NCBI GenBank assembly: GCA_015039365.1
Contig: WION01000330.1
Location: 1-57,112, forward strand
Direction of reading: 5' to 3'
DNA length: 57,112 nt
From: Amanita rubescens
Lineage: Eukaryota; Basidiomycota; Agaricomycetes; Agaricales; Amanitaceae
Below, in pieces: positions 32,342 through 43,234 of this stretch. The translations under genes were made by a program, and so were the position numbers. The first letter of the stretch is position 1, and each line of letters opens with the position of its first letter. Under the pieces are notes generated by a model. That model saw only the letters and a program-made list of their open reading frames with translations, did not search any database and had not been told where the DNA came from.

Positions 32342-35138
32342 TTAGATTATATTTACATAAGATCGAATCATGTTTGTGACATATTGCCGGGCATATGCTT
32401 CGACTGCAATCAGGGCATCCTTTGCGTCCGGCGCCGCATTCTGCATCCACGTGCCAAGCTCAACCAGCTCAGGCGAGAGATCTGAGGTAAAACTAGTAGA
32501 CTCTAGAATGAGGTTTCCGACACTCCATATGTCCACCTCGGCTCCGTGGTTATCCATAAAAACACGTGGAGAGTGTCCCTTCCGACAGAAATGATTTGCT
32601 GCTACATTATTAGGGCCAACAGCATCGTCCCAATCAATAATAAACCAGAGAGTGTAATCGTCGGCCTGCCGAAGAACATTGGGCCATCGGATATCTCTAT
32701 GAAATAATGGCGGCGCTTGGTGGAGAACCTATTATGTGATGTGAGTTTACATACATGGGCGTAATATTATGGTACATACCTGAAGTGATCGTAAAACACA
32801 GATGATGGCGTCTAGCAGTTCCTTCACATTGCTTGGTTGGACAGCGATCCCTTTCGGTTCGACATATATCATTGAACCAGCTGCGTGGGTAAGAGCATCC
32901 ACGTGAGGCACACCTTTCTCTTGCAACTGGCGATAAATGTTCTGAATATATCGAACCCGTTCTGCCCCTTGGTTGCCATGATAGACCTTTTTGACATGTT
33001 TTATCCCGATTTCCACTGACTTGTCGTCCCTGAAATACAAGATCAATCACACCTCCGAGATGATAGGAAAGGACAAACCGTTCGATGACAGTGAACTCCG
33101 GGACGTCACGATATCCAATGAGCTTTAGTAGTGGGTAGAGATAGGGCGAAAGATTGATCAACCGACATAGGTTCGCGATGCGGTCACGCTTGAACCGCAA
33201 GTTGGCGGATGCCAGGTCTTGTACGACTGGCATTTGTGATGGTGTCGGCGGGGCACAGATTTCCGCGAGCGTCAGGTCAGGCCCAATAGCATAATACCCT
33301 ACACGAGATGGATAGTAGTGAGGAGAAACGAAAGGATAATTATGCTCACCAAACACGTATGGCGCAGGGCTATAGATCCAAGTGAGCTTGTCAGACAACT
33401 CGGCCTTGGGATCGTCACTGCTTTCCCCGTGTTTCTCTTCCCCCCGGAAAGGGCAAACGTTGTCCTTTAAAAAGCCATAGTCCGGTTTATTTTTTTTAAT
33501 ACCAGTGTGGTGGTTGGAGTCCCGAATACTCATCCCAGAGGGCACAAGCAGCTCCAAGATCCTTCGGATGTTGTCATCCCAGAACGAATGGAATGATGCC
33601 TCGGTTCCAGTTTCTGGCGGGGCGCGCACGGCAGCGGTGTAGAAGGTCAAATGAAGTATTTCGCTAGCCTCCGCATCACTGATACGGAATAGCCTCTCCA
33701 CATCGGCTGTACAGCAGACGTCTCTCGTCTCCGTCAAGCCAGAGATGAGGTTGTCAAACTGTATGCGGGTCAAAGGGATCTTTTCATCCTGTGGTAGAGG
33801 CTTGTCGAGGAGTCCAGGAAGCTCGGAGATCGAAGGAAGGCTGAGCTTGGACTTTTTAGACCAACGACGAAGGATGTCAGTACTAATGTCAGCTATATCT
33901 GCAATATCCAAGGTTCCACGAGTACATTTATCTCGAAGCAGATCCACTCACGAAGACGCTTCTCTCCAGATCCTTTGCCTGAAGGTGGATTGGCGGTGTG
34001 AGGAGCCGGGAGGGAGGTGGGAAGAAGGAAAGAGGAACGGCAGCAGAGAAACGGATCAAATTCAATGACAATCGGAATTTATCGGCATCAATATATAGAG
34101 GGTTAGAGAGGCGGGTGGAGAAATTACGAGAATACTTACGTGTAGGCGGGGCTTTTACTCTCTCACCAGTGGTCGGGACGTTTACAAGTATGTGGATGTC
34201 GTCTTCGCGTAGGGGGCCAGTATGAAACATTGGCAAATTACAGGAGCAAGAGTGGAAAAATGAGGGAGCATCAGTCAGGCAATTAGTTAAAATAAGGAGA
34301 TAACGAGAAAACTCACGCGTCTTTGGGACTTCTACAATGACATGGAGGTGATTGCGAGGGGCAGAGGAGAAATGTTCCGACAATTCATCCATAGGTTTTA
34401 ATTTGTCGCAGCCTCCTGGGATCTGCTGCGGGGTTTGAACGTCTTTAACTTTCATGTCGATGTCCGCAGAAGAAACGGGTGAAGATAGCTTCCCCGAAAA
34501 TTAGGTCATCGACCCGCACAGGGAAAATCTCGCTCACCTTCCAGAGCTCGAGGGTGTCGGAGTCGATGCCATCAAACGTACGTGCCTTCTTCTTCTTGAT
34601 CGCTTCCTTCAGGTGATCCACCGTCATGCTTTGTCCGATGTTGATAGCGAAAGGGCTGTTGGACACATTGAGAATCCAACAGAAAAGTGTGAGATCATCT
34701 GAGCCGGTTATTGAGCAATTTTCATCAGTCTAACTGCTAATTGCTTACCGGGCTTGGATAGGTCAGATAGATTGGAACTCGCTGACCAAGTGAAAGAGAT
34801 TGTCATTGAGGAGTGATGAATCATAGGTAGTAGGGACAATGACTCCTGGAAGCGGACTCACAATCAGGAGTCTGCAGATCCTGCACGACAAATTTGAGTT
34901 TTCCAGAAGATGGACTAAAGGCGTCGTAGAGAGACTGAAGCTCTTGCTCGTTTTTGAGAGTAATTTTGTCGTCTTCGTCTACGAAAACAACACCGACGTT
35001 GTTCAATGAAATGCTAAACTCCTTGGCGATTTTCGAGGCGAGATCTCCCCAGCTTGGGCGGGCATCAAAACGTGCAAGTATAGTCTGAGTCAACTCAGCT
35101 GAGGCGCTGGCCTTCTTGAGTTTGACAATGAAAGGCAT
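32342..35138 (-). CDS. Crinkler copy B: PB1-like domain + CRN header + protein-kinase-like C-terminus
   Basis: Model: exon 1 35138-34862 gives a PB1-like domain (IVKLKKAS..., SWGDLASKIAKEFSI, acidic VDEDDKITLKNEQELQSLY). Exon 2 34781-34749 is a 33-base linker. Exon 3 34698-34538 carries DLTLFCWILNVSNSPFAI, TVDHLKEAIKKKK and FDGIDSDTLELWK. All three join in frame. Then come the CRN linker MDELSEHFSSAPRNHLHVIV and a small exon near 34215-34140. The large exon has SFHSFWDDNIRRILELLVP, PDYGFLKDNVCPFRGEEK and DKLTWIYSPAPYVFG. The kinase-like part has SVEIGIKHVKK, catalytic-loop HRDIRWPNVL, IIDWDDA in place of DFG, and IWSVGNLILES. The stop is at 32342-32344. Such fusions act in conflict or host interaction in known families; the role here is inferred. 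The join between header and linker is unresolved: the acceptor used in copy A is CGG here. Confidence 0.7.
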
Positions 35139-36075
35139 GGCCGTTATCGCCGAGGCGGTCACAGTCACACAGTGACAGGACATGTATGGGCCAACATATT
35201 GCCAAACTAGAAAGCTTTCCTGGGCATATGCTTCGACTGCAATCAGGGCATCCTTTGCGTCAGGCGCCGCATTCTGCATCCACGTGCCAAGCTTCACCAG
35301 CTCAGGCGAGAGATCTGAGGTAAAACTAGTAGACTCTAGAATGAGGTTTCCGACACTCCATATGTTCACCTCGGCTCCGTGGTTATCCATAAAAATACGC
35401 GGAGAGTGTCCCTTCTGACAGAAATGATTTGCTGCTACATTATTAGGGTCAACAGCATCGTCCCAATCAATAATAAACCAGAGAGTGTAATCGTCGGCCT
35501 GCCGAAGAACATTGGGCCATCGGATATCTCTATGAAATAATGGCGGCGCTTGGTGGAGAACCTATTATGTGATGTGAGTTCACATACACGGGCGTGATAT
35601 TATGGTACATACCTGGAGTGCTCGTGAAACACAGATGACGGCGTCTAGCAGTTGCTTGGTTTGACAGCGATCCCTTTCGGTTCGACATATATCGTTGAAC
35701 CAGCTGCGTGGGTAAGAGCATCCACGTGAGGCACAACTTTCTCTTGCAACTAGCGATAAATGTTCTGAATATATCGAACCCGTTTTGCGCCTTGGTCGCC
35801 ATGATAAACCTTTTTGACATTTTTTGTCCCGATTTCCACTGACTTGCCGTCCCTGAAATACAAGATCAATCACACCTCCGAGATGATATGAAAGGACATA
35901 CCGTTCGATGACAGTGAACTCCGGGACGTGGGTAGAGATAGGGAGAAAGATTGATCAACCGACACGAAGGATGTCAGTACTAATGTCAGCTATATCTGCA
36001 ATATCCAATGTTCCATGAGTACATTTATCTCGAAGCGGATCCACTCACGAAGACGCTTCTCTCCAAATCCTTTGC
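35139..36075 (-). pseudogene. Crinkler copy C: internally deleted kinase-like remnant
   Basis: Nearly identical to copy B in its kinase part (RDIRWPNVLRQADDYTLWF, IIDWDDAVDPNN, NIWSVGNLILESTSF). It jumps from the DISTDILR segment straight to a short LINLSPYLYP piece, so the whole FHSFWDDN...YVFG region is gone. A stop replaces Gln in IYR-LQEK, and the VKELLDA segment is shortened. At its 3' end the open frame runs without a stop into the PB1-like domain of copy B. It is a tandem duplicate of copy B. Confidence 0.75.
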
Positions 36076-36288
36076 CTGTCGGTGTGAGGCGCCGGGACGG
36101 AGGTGGGAAGAAGGAAAGAGGAAGGAAGAAATCATGGCAGCAGAGGACAAATGCCTATTCCGATAGATCACCCAATCCTTGGCTACTATACGCAGCGAAC
36201 TTGGGGCATACGAATCTAGGGGGCATTTAGGTATTGTATTACATAAACAAATGTGAGAAAATGATGCCAATTTCTTACCCGCGATTCC

Positions 36289-37624
36289 ATGGTTCAGGAA
36301 ATTGACCCCCGGCGACTTGTAGGCGTACGCGCTGAGAGAGTCACGAATATATCTAGCACAGATTTTCCGGGACATTACCCTGATGAGGATCACGCGTGGA
36401 ATCTGGAAAAGTTTAGAAAGGTGCGTCTCACATCACTCGAAAACATGAGCCTTCTTTGATCATTCATTGCAAGATAGACTCTGCAGGTCAAGATTCAACG
36501 GTTATCAAACAGATCAATAGAATTTGACTTGGTCGGGGTGGATGCCTCCATAGCCAATGCTTTTCGTCGTATAATGATTGCTGAGGTGCGTGTCTCTCAG
36601 TGTCAGTTGGACCCCGACTCACAGAATTTCAAGGTGCCTACAGTTTGCATAGAGCACGTATATGTTTGGAACAATACAACCATTATTGTAGACGAAGTAC
36701 TGGCACATCGAATAGGTCTCGTTCCTCTGAACGTAGACCCCGCACTTGTAGTCATGAAAGAACGTCAGTTTATTTTCAGTTATATATATATCCGATGCAC
36801 TGATGAATCGTATGGCAGGCGAAAATGAACAAGCTACGGACCGAAATACAGTTGTCTTCGAGATTAAGCTAACCTGCGAGCGTAATCCACATGCGCCGAA
36901 AGGATCAACCGACCCTGGAGAGTTGTACATCAACCATGAATTAAAATCGTCTCACTTGACTTGGAAACCTGCTGGCGAACAGGCTGAAGTATTTGCGAGT
37001 AATCCTCCAGCGTCCACAAATCCGGACATTGTGCTAGCGAAGCTGAGGCCAGGCCAGCAAGTCCATATGGAGGTACATGCGGTGAAGGGGGTTGGAAAGG
37101 ATCATGCGAAATTCACTCCTGTTGGTTTGTTGGATTTGCTTTATTCAGTTGATATCCGGCTCACGCAAGTCTTTACAGCAACTGCTTCGTACAGATTACT
37201 GCCCCACGTTACCCTAAAAAAGCCGATCCCACCAGAGAATGCTGACTTGTTCAAGTCATGTTTTTGCCCTGGTGTGGTCCAGGTTGATCCTGTAACAAAA
37301 ATGGTTAGCATTGACGAAGATAATTTGCGGAGGGATAGCGTTAGTCGAGAGGTACTTCGACATCCAGAATTTGCCGATTCAGTGGAGTTGGATAGGGTGA
37401 GGGACTTCTTCTTGTGTACGTGCACGTGTGTTCGTTTTCGGTCCCAGCATTGATCCGTTGGTGTCATAGTCAACGTGGAATCTGAAGGGCCATATGCACC
37501 TGAACGGATCTTTCTGGAATCTATCGGCGTTATGAGGGACAAAATTGCAAGGATACGAAAAGCGGCATTGGCGCTTGGAGAAGGCAGAGATGTCGAGGGA
37601 GACGTTGTTATGGCGGTTTGTTAA
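36289..37624 (+). CDS. RPC40: RNA polymerases I and III subunit RPAC1/AC40
   Basis: The alpha-like assembly subunit shared by RNA polymerases I and III. The start is ATG 36289 ([20 protein letters not shown]). Exon 1 ends at 36420 ([10 protein letters not shown]). Exon 2 has [20 protein letters not shown] and exon 3 has [20 protein letters not shown] and [13 protein letters not shown]. Further exons give [40 protein letters not shown] and [20 protein letters not shown]. The end is a stop at 37622-37624. Six short GT...AG introns restore the frame fully, and the length of about 350 residues is normal. Confidence 0.93.
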
Positions 37625-37778
37625 AATGTCACTCTGACGCAGATGTGGGTATATCATGCGTGGTTATCAAAAGTACAATGCAAGCTAACAAGACATGGTA
37701 TAGTACCCTACAAAGCTCCCGCTCCCGATATCGGTCCAAAATTCTGTAGCCAATGTTCAGCTACGGAGAGACGCAAAA

Positions 37779-38528
37779 TCAAAAGCTTACCGAGTCTTCT
37801 TGCCTCTTAGCTTCTGAATAGATTAAAAGTAATAAAAGGAAGACTTCGTCGTTTTCCAATGCTTTGCGTGATAAATTCAGCGATAAAAGTTTTTCTTTGC
37901 GAATGAGATGGGGACGGAAGGAAACAGCAAAGGTTCCAACTACTTCGTCCGCCAAGACCTTGAGATTGATGCCCTTAAGAATGTACTGACATGGTGGGGT
38001 AAAAAACGGGGTCATACCTGCCACTCGTTCTTGTGAAAGCTGACCTGGTACTCCTGGCTGTGTGGATGCCATTTCCATCGGCGTTTTCTAGTCATATCCC
38101 ATTTCTCAAATCCATTTATCACACTTTACGTTATTTTAATATCACAAGCGTGGTGGACCGTGCGTGGCTACACACCTTCGAACAGAAAGTCGTTCGGTTG
38201 CCTTAATTTCGGATAAAATCTTCCGGTGTGCATGTATCTCAAAGTAACGCTCTTTCCAGTTAATTGCGCCCACAGTTGGTGACTCGCCAGGATGTGGGTT
38301 AGCGTCTTTGAGGATAGTGACCAGTTTACGGCCCCAGAAGCCAAAGGTGGTTGTAATGGTATAGATAACTGAATTATCGTGCGCAGCACAAATATGAGTA
38401 TTTAGGACATTAGTCCCGTTGTCGAAGAAAGCCTCCATGAGATCGGCGGCCGGTGACGAAAGCGGTTGTGGGAAACGGCAATTGTGTGCCTTTTCTACAA
38501 ACGTCCAATCTCCTGAGAAATATGTCAC
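37779..38528 (-). CDS. DUF6593-family protein
   Basis: Small basidiomycete family of unknown function, predicted beta-rich. Exon: FSGDWTFVEKAHNCRFPQPL, DNGTNVLNTHICAAHDNSVI, TTTFGFWGRKLVTILKD and VGAINWKERYFEIH. After an intron: KRRWKWHPHSQEYQVSFHKN. After another: VLADEVVGTFAVSFRPHLIR and LENDEVFLLLLLIYSEAKRQ, stop at 37779. The 5' end is uncertain. A good acceptor lies at 38513, so a short first exon may lie further right, overlapping the start of the divergent plus-strand gene. Confidence 0.75.
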
Positions 38529-38552
38529 TGTCAGTCTTTCAACTTGCCCTAC

Positions 38553-39902
38553 ATGAACGATATCTTTATTGACGACTCAGATCCCAACATTATATTTTCT
38601 TCTGCCTGGTCCACTGGTTTAGGAACATACGAATACAATAAAACAGCACATGGAACGACGACCGCTGGATCCACCGTGATTTACACGTTCAAAGGTTGGT
38701 TTCATGTTCCGAAGGATGATGTATACATCTATAATTGAGTTGCAGGTGCCTCCATCTCCGCGTACGGGACGATTGGCGTTCTTCCCACCAATGTTACTAA
38801 TACGTCTAATGGCACTTGGAGTGTAGACGGCTCATCGCCCACTTCCTTCCAAGTAGAAGTCACAAACACGAATTTGTACAGACAACTATATTTCCAGACA
38901 CCAAATATCCCAGATGATGGCGACCATACACTTACATTGACATTCAACACCGAGAACAATGTAATCGTCTGGTTTGACTACTTCATGATCACGCCTTCCT
39001 CCCAACTGTCCTATAACGGCGATGTGTTGGTCAAAGTAGACGATACAGACCCCACCGTTCAATACACAGGGAGCTGGAGTGAAGAAGGAACGTCGTTCGA
39101 TTTCAATAATACGGCTCATGTCGCCAACTCGCTTACTTCGAAAGTTAAGTTTTCATTCTATGGTAAGCACCTATGTTTGCGTTGTCCTTGTCACTACATC
39201 GCCATTTGCAGGCACCGCAATCTCGGTTTTCGGCGTGCTACCAAACCTAACGGATAGCCCAAATCAGCCTTCAGCCACGTTCACTCTTGATAACGGAACG
39301 CCCATTGTTTTCAACACAGTCCCGCCAGATCAGTCACTCGCTATTCACCAAGTCCCCATCTTTCAATCGTTCAATCTAACTCTCGACAACCACCAGCTTC
39401 AAATTGAGGCGCATGATAATAACGCTACGCTTTGGCTCGACTTTTTCATGTATGAACAGCCAGCCAACACAACATCGACTACCAGACCCAGTCACTCAAG
39501 CCACAGTGTCAAATCCGGCGCTATCGCGGGTGGTGTCGTTGGAGGGATCGTTGTTGTTCTATTCGGAATTGCCTTATTGATCTGGCTATGGCGCAGGAGG
39601 GAACAAGCGAACCTACGACGACTGGGCAATTTTTCGCCGTTTGTAGCAGCTGATCCAGCGTTTGCTAGGTCTGGGAGTCCCAGCTTATCAAGAACCAGTG
39701 GCTTTCTTCAGTCGGCGTTATCTAGTGCCCCGGCTACTAGGCCAACTACAAGTCACGAGTACCAGCCAATCAGGAAAGAACCAGTACGATCGTTCCCACT
39801 CCCCCTCAGTTTTTGACCACTGACGCGAGGCCACAGCCCGATGTTACTCATTCGCAGGCGGACAATGACGTCCGGCCTCCTCCGTATCATGAAGGCTCGT
39901 AA
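38553..39902 (+). CDS. Beta-sandwich (carbohydrate-binding-like) single-pass membrane protein
   Basis: Starts MNDIFIDDSDPNIIFSSAWS at 38553 with no signal peptide, as in many members of this agaricomycete family. Two related beta-sandwich units are seen: the DDSDPNIIFSSAWSTG unit and the VDDTDPTVQYTGSWSEEG unit. Each is followed by a strand like AYGTIGVLPTN or SVFGVLPNLTDSP, and by WFDYFMI or WLDFFMY. Many NxT/S sites are present. A Ser/Thr stalk, the helix SGAIAGGVVGGIVVVLFGIA and a WRRRE stop-transfer follow. The open frame stops at FPLPLSF (39815-39817). A PPPYHEGS ending typical of the family is present in another frame up to 39902, so one base is probably lost near 39765-39790. Likely a cell-surface protein; the ligand is unknown. 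Confidence 0.75.
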
Positions 39903-40352
39903 TAGCGGGGTTCGCGCTGGTCATTCATCTTACGACACATACTGACGTGTATTTCTGTAATTTTTACATTGACAAGATACTTTATGTACCTCTAAAAGTA
40001 CTGTAATGTATTCACTGTTTTGCTACTTCAACAAAGAGATTGGGGGGGATACAAAGTAACAGAAACAAGGGTACTGATCGCAGACTGGTGCTGCGGATCC
40101 TTGCTCGTTGTTGGTATGAAGCTGGCTTGTCCAAACCAGAGGTAGAGTGATATGTAGATGATCATGGGATAAGGAGCGTCCAATGTAAAGTAGGTGTCGC
40201 GGAGAGTTATTGAGGTTGGAGAAGCCAAGCTTCTAGTGCCGCCCTACTTTCTGGTCTATCTCCAGCCAGTGGACAGCAGTAAGCAAGAATCCCAACTAAT
40301 AGGATTTTTTTTTTCAAGAAATGAACAGAGATCACACCATTAACATCAACTC
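39903..40352. other. Convergent intergenic spacer
   Basis: Lies between the 3' ends of two genes. A nine-base T run occurs at 40305-40314. No gene is seen. Confidence 0.5.
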
Positions 40353-43143
40353 CTATCCGTCCATAGTAAATAGCTCGTCATCGTCAGTTGGCCTTGATGG
40401 CTCTCCATACGCAAGCGGATATCGCCCCGCACTTGAGCTTCCCCTTGACAATCCAGGTGGACTTGGGTTATTGCCACCCACGATGGACCCTCCTACTCTG
40501 GCGACAGTAGAGTAGGACATGCGCGACAAGCTTGTGTCTCCGTTATGGTTGAGCATGCTTGTTTGGCCTACTGCTCCTGTCGCAAAGGGTATATAGTTTC
40601 CACCAATCATATTAGGAGCTGGGGATGCGGGGCCTTTCCATTCTCCATAGGGTCCGCTGGTAGGAACGCCGCCATCAACATCAGTGTTTACGCTGGTGCC
40701 AGGAGATGTAAGACTAGGAAGTGGAGGGAGTGCATGAATCCGAGATAAGCCTGCCGCAAGACCCTGAGGTAGACTTTGGCCGGGTGCGTGCGCCTGCAAA
40801 GCACGGGCACCTGGTGATGAAAGGTATTGGTTGTTGGCGAGCGGATCGTCTACCCCGGTCCCGAATGCGCCCGGGCCCCTGTTCGTGGCGCTGTGGTGTT
40901 GATGTTGAGGTTGCGTCAAATCAAATGGCGAGGGTGTTGTACGATAAGTGTGAACGGTGCCTCCATGTGTGTGAACCCCGACATTGCCAGGGATCGGAGT
41001 GTTGTTACTAGCGCCAACACCGGAAAAAAGTGGTCCGCTTGGGGTTCTTACACCTCTTGTCAAATTTGCCACACCTGGACCGTTTCTGTTGCCCGCGGCC
41101 GCTACTGACCCTGTGCTGAGAAGGCCGACCTGATTTTGCTGCTTGGCTTTCAGATAGTGATGATGGAAGCTGGGTAGGAAGGCTGCACTCGCGTTGCTTG
41201 GGCTCAGCCCGACGTTCATGTGCGTGCCAATGCTGGAGGAGGATCCCATACTCATGCTCAAGCCCATGTCGTCCGTTAAAAGATTACTGCCGCCGTTCAA
41301 GACAGGTTTGTTGGTAAACGTCGGCAAAGCAGTGATTTCGTTGCGATCTGAGGCCACGGCTACCCCCTTCTGGGAGTTAGCACCTGTATCAGACCATATG
41401 GACTTTAGATCGCCCAGCAACGACGGTGCGGGGACGGAACGTGAATAGCGATGGCCGAGTTGAGCACCTGGTGAGGATGAATCTCCGGCAACGGGAGGCC
41501 TTGTTGCTGGCATGGGGACGCCTGGCACTTGCGGTTGTACTTGGGGCTTTTGCTGACCGCTTCGAGACATCCTCCGTCTCCTCTCTTCGGGGGTCAATAA
41601 ATCCGACAGTGAGCTTGGTATGAATTCTTCCAAGTCTTCGTCAACCACAGCCTGTTCTGCTGCTGCATTAATTCGCCCCATTCGACTTGTTTTTGATATT
41701 CCAACGGCATAATCGTCGAAGCCATCTCCGTTTCCACCGAGCAAAGCCATGCCCGTGCCCAGGCTTGCGGCCATACCTCCCATATTGAATGCACTCGGCC
41801 CACCATTGTCTCTGCCTGACACACCGCTCATGAAACCAAGGTTGGCGCCAGTATCTCCACGCGTGCTCAGCGAGCTGGATAAAAAGACCGACTGCGCTCC
41901 GGGTGCAGAGAAGGGGGACGATGGTAAGAAAGGTTGATGACCTGCGTTGCTCACGGAGGGTGGAGACAGCGAGAGCTCTGCGAAGGATGCCTTTAGCAAT
42001 AACACATGCGATCAGAACTATATATATACCATGATTAATGTTGGGATGGAGGAAGTTAGCGCCGCTGTTGGAGCGAGGTGATGTTCCTGGTGATATCGTG
42101 CCTGGAACTTTACGGGAGGCAAGCAAGCCATTTGTTCGCGTGGCAGAAGGAGGTGACCCTATCGGGCCAAAGTTTGTCATTGCAGGAGGGGCAGAGGGTC
42201 GAGGTGCAGAAGTTGGGAGATGAACTGGCGACGGTGGCTGAGATTCGCGTCTCGGCTGACCTACATCAGCCACACGAGCGAGGTCACTTGTACCGGCATC
42301 TGATGGGGGATTTCCGTACTCCTGTTCTTCTTTTGTCTCATGGTCCGTTTTGCCCTGTCCCTGTGGCGCAGGCAAGTCTACGCCTTCCATTTCGTCTATG
42401 GCGGCAAACGAGGCGAAATCAGTATCTTTGAGCGAAGGGGCAGGGGCGGATGGTGATATAGGTGCTTTCAATGGCATATTGATAGGGGGTCGCGTCGACG
42501 GGGTAGAAGCCGAGGAAGACGAAAGAATTCGGGTAGGAGCGGTTGAACCGCCCGTAAGGAGGGCATTTCGTCCTGATCCGCCGTGAGCCGCGGAACCATT
42601 GCCGTGGGGGCCGGTGTGTCCAGCGACAGAGGTGCTTAGGTGTCCATCCCGCTTGCGCGCAACAGTACCCCTAGCAGTAGCATCTTTTGAGCCGTCCTTT
42701 GGACCTAATATGCCCTTCTCCGCGGCGGTGGCGGCGGCGGCGGCGGCCTGAGCAGCTTTCTTGTTTTTCCTATCCATTGCCATGCTTTGACCGGGTAGAA
42801 TGTGTGCAAGTGCGCACTTGTGCCCAAACTTGCAATTACCCTTGACGAACCACGCGCATGCTTCTTTTTGACCAGGCTCTGGGACGACATGGGAGAAGGG
42901 GCAAGAGGAGCCGGCCGTGCAAGCACCGACTTTGAAAAATTTGCAGGGGACATGGGAGAGATCTTTTGCTATGAGTAAAGTGTGAGGCGAGATGTAGAAA
43001 GAAAGAAGTAAAAGCGCACTTTTTTGGGCTGAGGAAGGTTTTTGCTTTGACAGGGCACGGTCAGCACGGTCCGGTTCGTAATCTCTTTCCTTGTCTCTGT
43101 CTCTGTCTCTCTCGGCGTCGAGATGAGAGTCCTGAGAAGGCAT
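40353..43143 (-). CDS. CCCH zinc-finger RNA-binding protein
   Basis: ATG at 43143. An Arg/Asp repeat (AERDRDRDKERDYEPDRADR) leads to two C-x7-C-x5-C-x3-H fingers: CKFFKVGACTAGSSCPFSH and CAWFVKGNCKFGHKCALAH. A run of alanines (KKAAQAAAAAATAAEKG), a very long Ser/Pro/Gly-rich disordered region and the conserved block DEDLEEFIPSSLSDLLTPEE follow. The tail has many polar repeats and a stop at 40353. Introns lie at about 42970-43022 and 41991-42030. Fungal homologues with this finger pair and LTPEE block are linked to mRNA metabolism and mitotic spindle-poison sensitivity; I use that only as a family hint. The frame is intact over about 900 residues. Confidence 0.85.
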
Positions 43144-43234
43144 TATGTGCGATGAGATGAGAGCAAGAGCAAATGGCGAGAGGCTGCCCAAGAAAACCGT
43201 CTCTGCCTGTTCCGCCGGGCACGTGACCTCAGTC

